Notes under the pieces: generated by a model
The model's database searches: none
What the model was told of the DNA's origin: nothing
The model's input: only the letters and a program-made list of their open reading frames with translations
NCBI GenBank assembly: GCA_964017155.1
Contig: OZ024865.1
Location: forward strand, 20,871,402-20,935,401
Length of the DNA stretch: 64,000 nucleotides
Direction of reading: 5' to 3'
DNA from: Oasisia sp. SBJ-2009
Lineage: Eukaryota > Annelida > Polychaeta > Sabellida > Siboglinidae
Translations under genes and position numbers: made by a program
In this document: positions 34,548-47,094 of the stretch, one piece after another
Layout: each line of letters begins with the position of its first letter
How positions within the stretch are numbered: position 1 is the first letter of the stretch

Positions 34548-34583
34548 GGGGCATAACCGGCACACAGTGTGCGGCTATGCCCC
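34548..34583. repeat. 36-nt imperfect hairpin
   Basis: ggggcataaccggcacac is followed by agtgtgcggctatgcccc, a near-perfect inverted repeat. It may be a transposon end or a small structured element; no function is assigned. Confidence 0.5.
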
Positions 34584-34645
34584 GTACCTTCGGGCATGTC
34601 CGCACAAAGGTCATTTTTAAAATATCTGTTGGGATATGCTATATC

Positions 34646-35252
34646 TTAACTAACTAACTGACTAACTGACTAACTGACTAACTGACTAACTGACTAACTG
34701 ACTAACCAAGTAACCAAGTAACCAAGTAACCGACCAAGTAACCGACCAAGTAACCGACCAAGTAACCGACCAAGTAACCGACCAAGTAACCGACCGACCA
34801 AGTAACCGACCGACCAAGTAACCGACCGACCAAGTAACCGACCGACCAAGTAACCGACCGACCAAGTAACCGACCGACCAAGTAACCGACCGACCGACCG
34901 ACCGACCGACCGACCGACCGACCGACCGACCGACCGACCGACCGACCGACCGACCGACCGACCGACCGACCGACCGACCGACCGACCGACCGACCGACCG
35001 ACCGACCGACCGACCGACCGACCGACCGACCGACCGACCGACCGACCGACCGACCGACCGACCGACCGACCGACCGACCGACCGACCGACCGACCGACCG
35101 ACCGACCGACCGACCGACCGACCGACCGACCGACCGACCGACCGACCGACCGACCGACCGACCGACCGACCGACCGACCGACCGACCGACCGACCGACCG
35201 ACCGACCGACCGACCGACCGACCGACCGACCGACCGACCGACCGACCAACTA
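34646..35252. repeat. (CCGA)n satellite with graded higher-order flank
   Basis: From left to right the period changes: 8-bp taactgac units (34646-34702), 8-bp taaccaag units, 12-bp taaccgaccaag units (to about 34790), 16-bp taaccgaccgaccaag units (to about 34888), and then about 90 uninterrupted CCGA tetramers to 35249. The long SVGR frames on the minus strand are artefacts. Confidence 0.95.
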
Positions 35253-38082
35253 ACACCAAAGACTAATATGATTGTTCATTCTGAATACTAAATATCACCC
35301 TCTTAGCATACACAGTGCATTATCTATAGCGTGTTTCACCTACTTCCCCTACGACTACGTCTATTTCATCTAGGCGTATAATTAGCGGGGCTACCTACTT
35401 GGACATATAGCAATTTAGGACTGTATTAATGATACTTAGAATGGATTCCTTGACTTTGGAACACAGTGTTTAGAAATAGATCGCGTGCTCATGCGTACGA
35501 CGTTGCAGCACATAACGAAAAGCTGACGTGTCGCAGGCAGAGCCGATGCCCGAGAGGGCCTGTAAGTGGGTCACGATACATGGCGAGACTCCGCGCGACT
35601 GGAGCTGATCGTGGACTGGACACAAGAATAATATTCTAACGATGGATGACAGTTATAGCTTCCGACTGATGAATACTGGGAAAATCAGGTCTTAGATATC
35701 TTGTGTTATACCTTTCTTATCTTAAATATCCGATTTAATATTGAGTTTACCACACTATCATAGACCGATTTACGTAGTGCAGATAATAAACACGATTTTA
35801 GGCCGTATGATGTGTCTTTTACGGGATTTGCATTTTACATTGCTGTATGTTGTGGTTTCGATAAGCACTTATATCTGACAAGTTGTCTAAATGCACATAA
35901 TCATAACACATGTATACGTTTGCCCCAAACAGGTTGTACTGCGCGAAAAAATGCACTTTTCATTATTAGTCAAGATCGCCAAACGCATGTATTTGCCGCT
36001 AATGCATGGTCCATGGCAACCACCACAATAATCGATTAAAATTCATAATTTCCGTGATCATTGTCACCGGCAGTGTTTCATTGCTTCTGCTTGTAATAAT
36101 CCTTCGAACATATAACTGAAACACGCTATTTGGGAACAGTTAGATTATTACTGTCATGGACATGGACAGGCCATGATAACGATTTATTGGTGACGCCACC
36201 TGGGGATTAACAGTTAGTATTAATTAAGCAGTCACAATAGGTGGCACTGCAGTAGGTTCAGCGGGATTTGGGAGTTGCGTGGGAGGAAGGCGCGGGACTC
36301 GAGACTTGCAAACAACGAAGTCGAGTAACCAACCGCATGTACGTTACGAGATGTGACGAATTATCTTGAAAGATTGTTGACGGTTACCGCCCGCTCCGCG
36401 TCCATCCTTGACATTACAAACAAAAACAAAACAAAGTCCTATATGTTAACATGGAGAATATGGATTTCCTGCCTCCAATTGCCCCCAGCCTCGTTTTAGC
36501 GCGCGAGACTTACACGCCTTATATGGCAGCGCCCAGTTTTGAAACATGGGACTGATTTAATATATACCGTGGCTCCATGTTCATCAAATCATGGTCACAT
36601 AGCCTCTAAATGGGATGTTTTTATATTTGGGCAATGGGTGTTCAAGCATTTCAACGAAACACTGGATGCTTTATTATGTAGGAACAGTTCGAAAAGTTCG
36701 TTCATCTAGACTATGACTATGTGTCATGTGAGACAGACGCCATCAACTCGGGTCTCAAGTCAGCAGTGCCAGTTGTAGCTTGCTGAAGCAATTCCCATTT
36801 TCTTCCTGTAACTCCCCCATCACATTTCCTCAGTTCACATTTCAGACGTGCTAAATATATTTCTTCATATTGCGACATAATGATGATAATTTGTACTAAA
36901 AAAATGAAAAGGTAATCTTATTTACGTCGTGCCGATGGAGTTCTCGTTTACCGCGAACCGTCTAGGGCGGACTAGGCCTCTAGGCCCGGTGACGCCTGGC
37001 GCCACCTGGCGAACATTGGGAACGTAGGCCCCTACCTCACAATAAATTAATTAAACATTACACGACACAATCATTTAAATATGGATTAAAGTCACCACAT
37101 TATATGAATTATAATTTAAAACCAAGAAGATGAACATCACAATTTACACACTGAACAACTGATTACTTTATTTAATTTATTTACGTAAGGGGTTTCACCT
37201 ACCGACCGCATGTCGGCCGCCTGATTTTACGCCGACTAGTCGGTAGGTGTGTGCTGAAAATAGGTAGGTGTGTGCCAAGAATATAGAAACAACATTATGC
37301 AGGTTGTTTGAATTTCTGTGAAGACTTATGTAGAGTTGAATGAAAATTTCGTATTTGTGCAGTGTGGTATCAGAGGTGTCAAATTATCATTATGACACGT
37401 CAGTTACTGAGCTAGTCCATTCCCCGCCACGTGGATTTAACAACTGATCACTAGATGGCAGCATTGGCATCATAGAAATGGCGGGAGGCAACATTTCGGT
37501 TACTCTGTTGGAATATTGTCTGATTACAGTTACATTGTATTGAAAATTTAATTTATAATATGACATAATATGTTCTTATACCACAGGTGACAGTGCTAAC
37601 TGGGTTGATGCACATGACATGTGTATGATGTAAGGATTTTGAACTGTTCATACAATTGGATTGGACGATAATAAGGTAAGTTGTGTTAGATGTGACATTT
37701 TAATTTATAATCATCATGGATATTTGAATGTTGTCCAGATACCCTTAATGATGACAAGAACTTAATGGCAATGGATTAATTATCTTGAAAGTTAATAGAT
37801 TAATAATTTTAATAAGTTTGATATCACTAGCAGTGTAGGGAGGACAACAACAATTTCAAACCCCTTGGATCTGTTTGAATGTTATATTACTGAAAAGAAC
37901 TCTGAATAAGCTTTAAAATGAGCCTTAGATGAGCTTTCTAGCCCCAACATTATGGAAGTTATGGGCACCCGTAATTAACGGCAACTAATCAATGGTTTCC
38001 TTAAGACAAAAAGACCGAAAAGTTTTCATGGTTTTGGAGCATTTCAAGTGTCCCTTGTAAACATCCCATAGCTTTCTTGATA
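35253..38082. other. 2.8 kb without supported genes
   Basis: Contains moderately GC-rich patches (36240-36560, 36940-37030) and a small inverted repeat at 37192-37247 (tttcacctaccgac / gtcggtaggtgt). I see no coding exon. Confidence 0.4.
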
Positions 38083-38086
38083 TTAA

Positions 38087-38474
38087 AGTGGCACTGTATG
38101 GGATTGAACCTTCCACTTGTAACGGCAAAATGTGGCCGACCCGCGAGGAGGCAGCACCGTCAGTACCTAAACATATCTTGTTGACATTTGAATCAAACAC
38201 GGACACGGACACGGCCTCTCTTTTTCAATCTAATACAGATGTTTCCACAACTGCACTGTCCAGGATCACTTTTAAAAGCCATGAGTTAAAAATAGCAACA
38301 ATAGTTATCACGCGGCACGCTTGTCTTGTCAGTTGTCGCAGTTTTGTCCACCGCTCGGCTGCGCAACATCATCAACGTTAACGAGATATTTTTAGGTACT
38401 GACGGTGATGCCTCTCGCGGGTCGGCCAAATTTTGCTGTTACGAGTGGAAGGTTCAATCCCATACAGTGCCCCT
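38087..38474. mobile_element. 388-bp MITE with TTAA target duplication
   Basis: TTAA at 38083-38086 and at 38475-38478 flanks the terminal repeats agtggcactgtatgggattg (left) and its counterpart aggggcactgtatgggattg (right, reverse complement). The arms pair for about 90 bp through aaccttccacttgtaacg and ggccgacccgcga. No coding capacity. A TTAA target fits piggyBac- or Kolobok-mobilised MITEs. Confidence 0.85.
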
Positions 38475-39410
38475 TTAAAGATATTCACATGAAATTTTCA
38501 GCTGTTAGAGATGATGTGATAAGCCCCCCAGGGTTTCTGTAACAAAAGGGTTAATTAAAATCCACTCATGGGCAGTGTTCTCCGCACTATTGTTTTGAGA
38601 TGGACGGCTGCAGGACATGAAGATAAGACATCGTCATCCCCTGGCCTTGGTACTAACCAGTGCCGTAACAAGTACTCTAGAAAAGTAACTAAGTAAAAGT
38701 AAAAGTAACCCACCAAAAAACTACTTAAGTACAAGTAAAAGTACTCCTAAAAAAAGTTACTGAAGTAAAAGTAACTTTTCAAAAACCTACTTAAGTAAAA
38801 GTAGAAAGTAGTTGGCCGGATGCTCAAATTATGAAGTCAATTCCACATAATTTGAATCGTATAAGTGAACGTTCGTTTAAGGTCTTCCAGTTCCTCTGTT
38901 GCTGGTCTATACAAAGGTCCTGATAAGTGGAATACACGTTAATGAGAAGTATTGCCTTTGATCCTCTGCAGTGTCACTTGCCAGTGTGCAATGTAACAAG
39001 ATTCACAGCCAAAATCATACATCTACAAAAGTAACATCACTGTTTTATTGTCGAACGAACCCAACATTATAATTTTATATACATACATATATCACAAATA
39101 GAAACCCGACACCAATTCACAGTTCATAAATGCATTGCACATTCACATGTAAAAACAGAAAATCTAAGAAATATATATACAAAAGCAATCATAATTATTA
39201 TAGTGGTGGAGGCAATCACATAAAGTGGTACCAAAATATATTGAAAAAAATTACTTTGGAAAAACATTTCCTGAAAATAGCTAAAGTACTACATATAGCC
39301 AGAACATTTCATTGGAAAACATATTGCACACAAAAATCAAACAAAAGTATTTAAATAAAGCCAGTAATGAATAATAATAACATTTACCTTGGTAAAGTTA
39401 ATCAAACGGC

Positions 39411-40160
39411 ATGTTGCAATATACTACATGCAGTCAAAAATTATTGCACAAGACACTTCTTGAAGAAACAATCAAACAGAAGTATATAAATAAAACCTGT
39501 CAATAAAAGTCAAAGCTCTAAACAAATGCAATCCAAAAACATGTTGCAATTCACTACATGCAGTCAAAAATTATTGCACAAGACACTTCTTGAAGAAACA
39601 ATCAAACAGAAGTATATAAATAAAACCTGTCAATAAAAGTCAAAGCTCTAAACAAATGCAATCCAAAAACATGTTGCAATTCACTACATGCAGTCAACAA
39701 TTATTGCACAAGACACTTCTTGAAGAAACAATCAAACAGAAGTATATAAATAAAACCTGTCAATAAAAGTCAAAGCTCTAAACAAATGCAATCCAAAAAC
39801 ATGTTGCAATATACTACATGCATTCAAAAATTATTGCACAAGACACTTCTTGAAGAAACAATCAAACAGAAGTATATAAATAAAACCTGTCAATAAAAGT
39901 CAAAGCTCTAAACAAATGCAATCCAAAAACATGTTGCAATTCACTACATGCAGTCAAAATTTATTGCACAAGACACTTCTTGAAGAAACAATCAAACAGA
40001 AGTATATAAATAAAACCTGTCAATAAAAGTCAAAGCTCTAAACAAATGCAATCCAAAAACATGTTGCAATTCACTACATGCATTCAAAAATTATCGCACA
40101 AGACACTTCCTGAAGAAACAATCAAACAGAAGTATTTAAATAAAGCCTGTCAATAAAAAT
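39411..40160. repeat. 130-bp tandem repeat at the 3' end of hAT-1
   Basis: Six copies, with atgttgcaat at 39411, 39541, 39671, 39801, 39931 and 40061. They are nearly identical apart from the first and last. The array starts right after the transposase stop codon (on the minus strand), between the gene and the subterminal repeats. Confidence 0.95.
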
Positions 40161-40197
40161 CACATCTACCATGGTAAAGTCACATCTACCAAGAAGT

Positions 40198-43100
40198 TTA
40201 GTCGAGGAATGCTTTATTCAGCTTCAGCAGAAGTTGGTCCTCGAATGTGCTGTCACCTATGCAGGCACGTCTTGGCGTAAATATCAGGCCTGCCGCACTG
40301 AACAGACGCTCGCAGGCTGCGCTAGCAAACAGTGCCTTCAGCTGCGGCCAGGCATCCAGTGCTGACAGGTGCCTTTGGGGTGCGAGCCTACCTGCAGACA
40401 GGTACTGGTCCAGCTGTTCCGTTGTTGTTTGTGTCCTCCGGTGGCAAGGGGCGAAGAACTGGTCCTCGTCGTCCTCTTCACTGACGGAGAGGTCTCTATC
40501 CGGCTGCGCTTCCTCACACAACTTCTGCTGGATGTACTGCAGCCCTACAACCAGAATACCAGAAATAAATGGACAAACTCAAATCAAACGAAACTATGAA
40601 AAAAGTGTAGCCACAATTCTCCATTCTTTCTCCTAAACAAACAAACAAACAAACAAACAAACAAATAACCATGCCCTACAAAAGAAAACATGTTATTCTG
40701 TTTGCATTCACAAACCATCAACACAAATACGTACGTGTTTATTTTCTTAACCATAGACCAATGTTTAGAATGTTCACATACCTGACTCTAGCACGGCTGC
40801 GTCCGACGTCCAAGTCGACACAAATGTGGGGTGCAGTATGGCTGCAGCAATGGCCTGTTTGTCTCCAAATGTGCTGCAGAATCTCTTGCGAATGCCGGCC
40901 AGCAGGGCGTCAATCAGTGGGATGCAGGCCGTGGCCTTCTCCCGTCTCTTTTGCAGTTTCTCCAGCAGTGCTGACAGGGTTGGCAGGAGGTAGCCCAGGT
41001 AGGCCTTCTTCTCCGACTGAAGGATATTCAGGGCCTGCGCGACATGCTTCATGGTTATGGAGTACCCTTCTAAGAACCCAAGCTCGGCTGATTTCAACCT
41101 GAAAACAACATCATGATATTACACACATGGTCACAAACCTACAACCAGGATTTTACCTGTCTGCAACACACATCAGTAGATGCTCTGTAAATCTGGAAGA
41201 AAGGTTAAGCATAAATATATGATATAATAATAATAATCTCTATTTTTACACTGGTATCCAGAGTATAATTGTGTGTACACACTACAAAGTCATCAATAAA
41301 ACAATATAAATCATGTATACACAAATAAAAATTATTGTAAAGAAAATGACTTAAATAAAATGTATAATTTAAACAAATTAATATTCATAATAACACGATA
41401 TTAAATAAATAATTCTTAAATTCATATAGCAGCCAACAGTCAAATAACATTAAAATAAGATTTGACACTTTTTGAAATGTTAAGGCACGATTTAAATATG
41501 TTCTGGCACATGTTAGTGTGCACATAAAAGAGTAATAGATCAAGCTAAATAATTAAAGTTTGTAAATTAATACACTGCATAGTAGTTGTGGTCTTTGAGA
41601 ATGTACTCACTTCGCAATGTCAAATTCATTGCACACCGTGTGCAATGCCTCCTCCCCTTTCTCCTTTACAATGCGGACAAGACGCTCCACCGCCATGAAT
41701 ACCGAATTCCACCTTGTTGGCACAGGGCGAATGACCATCAGGCCGCAGGTGTCCTGAATGGTTTCAACTGCCAGGGCTGATCTTCCGGCCTTGTTCCAGA
41801 TCGCCTGGCACTTTCCAAATGTCGACCTGGACAACTTCTTGTATGCGGTGTTGTCTTCCGCATGCTGTGCGTCAGTGGTGCATACCAGGTTCAGCGTGTG
41901 GCAGGCACATCTCTGATGACCCGGCAGCCGGTATTCGATGAAGTCATCGGCATCCAGCACACTGGCCATGTCCTCGAATTGAACGCCATCACCTAGACAA
42001 TTCCGAATACTTTGTTTTACCAAAAAGTTAAAAGGAATTACAGTAAATAACTTTCTGCATTAAATAGCATAGTAAATTGTCGTTGAGTACACTGTCAACG
42101 TCCTCAAAGTAGGCGCCACCGTGATGAGTTCAGAGTACTTACCCAAATTGAATTCAAAGGTACTTTAAAATACTTGTGTCATCACATGGCTATGTCATAA
42201 ATGGTATGTAAAAAATCAAAACTGATTTCACAATAATAATCTTCAACATATTTAGCCAGTATTTATTCATTAGGGTCAAATCAAAAGTTCTACAGCATGC
42301 ATGTAATTACCCACCTAAACACAGCTCTAACTCGCTCTGGTTATCTTCAGTCGTCGGGCTGACACCAAACACCGAAAACGCCTTGACGAAATTTGAGCCA
42401 TTGTCGGTTGTTGTCCTGGTCACCTTCTGGCGTATGCCGTACGCGGAGTGAATATCTTCAAGTGCTCCAGCTAACACATCAAAGGTGTGTGAGCCTCGCA
42501 GACGACGACATGCTAGTGCGGCAGACCTTGAATAAAATATGGTATTCATATAACTTTTTTTAGTTGCTAGCAACATAATTATGTAAAAATATAATTAATT
42601 GTTTCATACAAAATAAGTTGATGTACTAGTAAATTGAAAACAATTGTAGTACTACATCCATAATATGGCAGGATACATTAGACATAGAGCGACAGAATCA
42701 CATAATAGTCTATGGTGCTTAACCAATAACCAATGTGTCTATTCATTTAGACCATTAAACCATTAGTAAATGTTAATTGAGACAACAACTAATACTTGTA
42801 CATAGAATTCAACAGCTGAAATACTATTTAAATAATGGCGTTACACTTAAGATATAACTTTACAGGCTGCATATAACAATGTTATAGACCAAAAGTACAT
42901 TCCTAATATGATAATAATGCAAGTGTAATATAATATAGGCGGAATAAACATAATAAAGTAATTTAAACTAACAGTAACATTTTAACATACCTTCTCTCTA
43001 GCGTGTCAGTGTCAATCCAGTGTGCTGTCACACCGATGTATGCTCGACCTCGAGCACTCCAGCAGTCGGTGGTCGTCGCAACAAATTGCAGCGGGCGCAT

Positions 43101-44919
43101 TGCACTTAAAACGTTCGCCTTCATTGTTTGCCCACGCTCATGCAGTCGACGCTTCAGAGTCATGCGGCACATGACCGTACGGTGTGGCTGCATACCGACG
43201 ACCAGTTGCTTGAAAGCTGGCAGTTCGACAAAGCTGAATGGCAGCAGGCCTTCCGTTACAACATTCAGTACAAGTTCGTCCACATTTGCCTGTGACACGT
43301 TGGTCGACTTTGCCCACTCCAGTTTCGGCTGTTTCGTCGGCTTCTTGTCAGATGCAGCAGGCAATTTCCGCTTACCTGATACCAGCTCAGTGTAGCGACA
43401 CAGCTGGGCAGGATGCTTTCTCTGGAATGAAAGGTGTAAATTGAGCTCCAGGAATGACTAGTGAGTAATGCTGGCATGATGCGTTACTGGCTACCTACAG
43501 AATGTCACTGGAAATAGACAATATCTGTAAACACTGAATAATGTAAGCTTTAAATGTCATGACGAGACTTCAGACTGTTAACAATAACATCAGTCACACC
43601 AAAACATGTGTGACTGGCAATAATTTGGTCCTGCATAAAGCCCTGTCTCAGCCTTATCTGTTTATTTTGCATAATCCATGGCTCTGTTGTGGGCTATAAT
43701 TGCCTACTGGACCTGGCAGCCTTTGTTCATCAATAGTTCAATACCCCCTCCCACACCCTCCAGCTGGGGAGATGTTTCAACTGGGGAGCACTCCTACTCC
43801 CCATTACTTTAAATCTGCTGATAGTGCATAACAGTTGCCCATAGAGCCCTTTTTATGGTGCCAGGCTTCCTGTTCATTCAAACTGATCTCCCTTGAACAT
43901 TAACTTTTTATGGGTGTGGGGTTATATACTTAGACCTACAGATGCATGAGGCAAACAAAACATTCTACCCAGCCAAGCAGATTCATATAAATCAGCAATA
44001 AAAAACAGATTAAAAAAATCTAAATCAATGATATTTTTTTTGGAGTGATTTAAATCAATGATTTAAAACAATGATTTAAATCAAATGATTTAAATCAAAC
44101 AACCCTGTGTACACCACAGGCAATTATGTAAGAAAACTATTTTCAGCTAAAAGCAGTGTAGTTTTGTTATACAGTTTTGCTATTAATAACAATGCAGTTA
44201 CTGGTCTATATAATTCGTCACAATTCAGTAAATCAATACGATGATAATACCGTTATCAAATCGAAAGGTACTACGTTTTAATACACACAGTTCGAGATAC
44301 GCAAATTTGTAGGGCTACACATTTCTGACTATACCGCCCACACTTGTAAGGCATAAACCCGCATAGTACACATTTGTAGTGAGTTAAGTTTAAAACTTTT
44401 AATCACCAGAGAATACATATCTCAAAACTCAATTTAGCGATAACAGGTTTTATTTCAATAGTAATACAGTCAAGGATGGCTTTAGATAGATAAACGTTCT
44501 CAACGTCAACAAGATTAACAATTCCAACATGGCCGCCTATTACCGAGGCGCTGAGGCCTGTTAGAATACGGTCAGGATCTACGTGACTTATTATTCGATA
44601 TTTTGTGTCAAGAACGGACCTCTTTATTATCTATACATTCTCTTAGGCACAATATACCACAACAGATATACCAGTCATCCTAAATTAACTATACGCCTTG
44701 TTCAACGAAACTTCTTAAGTAAACAAATTTGTACTACTAGTTTACGATAGCGATATGGTCGGAGTCCTCGGCGAGTTGTCCGCTGGCGTTGAAATACAAG
44801 TTATACAACTTTGCCAACATGTAATACATTAGTAGTTTAGAACATTAATACTACATTGTTTCGCCCATATATAAAATATGACTTACCTCGACATGTTTTC
44901 TCAGATTCGACGACGAATT
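40198..44919 (-). CDS. hAT transposase of hAT-1, six exons
   Basis: DNA transposase acting on the element's ends. Minus-strand exons read as 44919-44887 (end of a BED-type finger, SSSNLRKHVE), 43421-42991, 42526-42315, 41992-41612, 41098-40782 and 40544-40198, all with GT-AG boundaries and one open frame. The first junction joins NLRKHVE to RKHPAQL, as expected inside a BED finger; the Cys-containing start of the finger is not clear, so the 5' end is unresolved and may be degenerate. Core landmarks are VATTTDCWSARG and TTDNGSNFVKAFSVFG (catalytic Asp regions), RCACHTLNLV (CxxH), TRWNSVFMAVERLV and the C-terminal dimerisation block [20 protein letters not shown]. The protein ends KLNKAFLD. No stop or frameshift is seen in the five downstream exons. 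Confidence 0.85.
40635..40669. repeat. (AAAC)n microsatellite
   Basis: About eight AAAC units in the last intron of the hAT-1 transposase gene. Confidence 0.9.
44041..44107. repeat. TGATTTAAATCA palindrome cluster ending CAACCCTG
   Basis: Four tightly spaced copies of tgatttaaatca (one imperfect) followed by aacaaccctg. It resembles a hAT-type terminus (cagggttgtt in reverse complement) with subterminal palindromes and lies in the first intron of hAT-1. I did not find the partner end. Confidence 0.45.
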
Positions 44920-45509
44920 TGGTTGTGAGATAGAAACGAACCAAACCAACCGACTTTGATTCAAAACAAAGCCGTGCAACGGGATGGCCAATCAAAGATG
45001 TTTGAGGTCGGGTCGCGTTAATCCCAGGCGGGTGATAGGCCCAATTAACGGCAGTGGGAAAACAATGCCGCTGTCGGTCCGCGGCCGACGACGAACGATG
45101 TATGTTTATCAAAGTAACGCAAAAGTAAAAAAAGTAAAAAAGTAAAAAATAAAGTACTTCATTACAAGTAAAAGTAATCCCCAAAAAATGTACTTCGTTA
45201 CAAGTAGATTTAAAAAAAAAACTACTTAAGTAATGTAACGAAGTAAATGTAATTCGTTACATCCCAGCACTGGTACTAACACTGTATGATAAAGATAATG
45301 GATTGCATCTTTTCTAATCAATTCAAATGTACATTATCAACTCATGCTGATGCCAACATTACACAGAAAGAAATATGTAGTGTAAACACTTGGCATGCTG
45401 GAAAGATGCGTGCAGTTTGTTTCATACTTACCAAAAACAAACTATGTACAAGTCAAAATGCCGCTGAAAGAAGTTATGTACAAGTCTATCTCTATACAGT
45501 CTTAAAAGT

Positions 45510-46985
45510 TTAATCCAGCATAAACTCAACATCTCCACAGATGAAGTCCACCACCAGTTCATGCAGAAGCACCTTGTATCCTCCATCGTCCTCACAGGTC
45601 TCATCCAGACCACAGTAACAAATCGTATAGTTCTTCCCCTTAAGTTTTGTCAATTTTCCCATTGTACGCATTGTCCCCAAAATATCCTTCCTCAGTCCAT
45701 AAGTGCAAGATCTTTCGTTTTACAACAGCCCCTTCACTATATCCTGTAGAGTATCAAGTGCAACACTGTCCAGAGAAGGACAGGCTGTGGCATACAGTAG
45801 TCCCATTGGGCTGGTCCAGCAACTGCTCCACCTCAGCGTCCAGTTTCCTTCTCTCAGTTCTTTTCTTCTTCTGCAATTCGGCGGGACAGTTCTTTTTGCA
45901 ATTCAGCAGCAGATGTCTGGGGTTGTCGGCGAAGCTTAGCGGCAGCTGGTACACTTTGCATCACTACCCTCTCTGCCTCAGGATGAGATAGGAGATATGG
46001 GAGAGTCTTGTTTTTCTTGGCGCGAATCTTTGATGACAAGAACAAGAGAGTGGCACGTGGGGCACGAAACTGTCCACTGTCCAGCACTGAACATCCCCAT
46101 TACCTCTTCTGAGTCCATGTTGTGTGTACGAGCAGACTCTAACTTAGATGTCACATCTTCAGATACCTCCATTGTGTAATATCTTTGGTACTGTCTTTGG
46201 ATGACGCACATCGTGGCAGTGAGGACAGCTTTAAACCTCTCAGAAAATTGGATAATATCTGCAGCTGGCAACCACACTTTTTCGTCAATGGTGCAATCTA
46301 TGGCGTTTCCAAAGAAGTCCGTGGTAATCTCTTCCAGGACAATTTCCTTCTTGGGACTCCATTCTGCTGTTGCACGACTAGATAGCATCGAAGGCATCCA
46401 TGTGGTGGAGCTGTTTCTCCTGGCTGCGGTAAAACAACTTCATCCACGGTCCAGTCCGCATCTTGCCGAGGAGAGCCAACACTTGCAACTGTAACTTGGT
46501 CTCTGGGTCAGCAAAGTCTTTGATCAGTGATGTCTTCAGCTCGGAGTTGTGGAGGCATCTTGTCTGTAAGTACGTCATGACATCCTCATAGTGAGAGATG
46601 TAGGTGGCAGCCAGCTTAAATAGGACATAGAGGCGATTTCCTCTGTATCGTATTACTAACGACTGTGGCAGATTATAGTCTCGATGGAACACCCTGAACC
46701 CATGTGGATCACCCTTGTCGTCCTTGAAGCGCATCTTGTTCAAACTTCAAAGCGAGAATCACCTTCTCTGCTCTGCACCCTTGACCAAACAACTTGCTTT
46801 TCTCGATGCCATGCTCCAATGACTTCAGTGTTGACCTGCATTTCATTGCAATCGTGTCAAGAGGATGCAAATGACTGTTCACCTCGAGCAGTGTTGTCTT
46901 GAAAGCCTCGTTTACTATCCGGATGGCAGCATGATTCGCAGCGGCGCAATCTGTCATGGAGCAGGTGATGTGAGATTGCAATGTT
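45510..46985 (-). pseudogene. Unnamed transposase-like ORF, copy 1 (frameshifted)
   Basis: Three or more overlapping minus-strand frames (46981-46709, 46743-46378, 46397-45978, then fragments to a stop at 45510) encode one interrupted protein. In order: SMTDCAAANHAAIRIVNEAF, VNSHLHPLDTIAMKCRSTL, MNKMRFKDDKGDPHGF, YRGNRLYVLFKLAATYISHY, LQVLALLGKMRTGPWMKLFY, EEVMGMFSA, LSSKIRAKKNKTL and a charged, coiled-coil-like end. The second copy at 51364-52570 matches block by block, so it is a mobile-element family. TDCAAAN and HLHPLD look like a transposase core, but I cannot name the superfamily. Confidence 0.6.
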
Positions 46986-47094
46986 TTGTGGACAAAATAA
47001 ATTCACAAAATACATGTATAATAATATAATAGCGTCATGGCAGTCCATGACATCCAGTGAGTCACTAAGACAAGAAGAAGTGGTCGTACTAGGG

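Larger units (their letters stand above)
38658..45272 (-). mobile_element. Near-complete hAT transposon, 6.6 kb (hAT-1)
   Basis: A perfect 8-bp target-site duplication, gtactaac, flanks it (38650-38657 and 45273-45280). Ends are cagtgccgtaacaagtact and, in reverse complement, cagtgctgggatgtaacg. Both ends hold clusters of short aagtaac/agtaaaagt motifs, likely transposase-binding subterminal repeats. The minus-strand transposase gene (40198-44919) and a 130-bp tandem array (39411-40160) lie inside. The intact TSD and open exons suggest recent activity. Confidence 0.93.

Noticed and set aside
34686..35259. SVGR-repeat open frames on the minus strand
   Set aside because: Translation of a (CCGA)n tetranucleotide array; no start context, no non-repeat domain.
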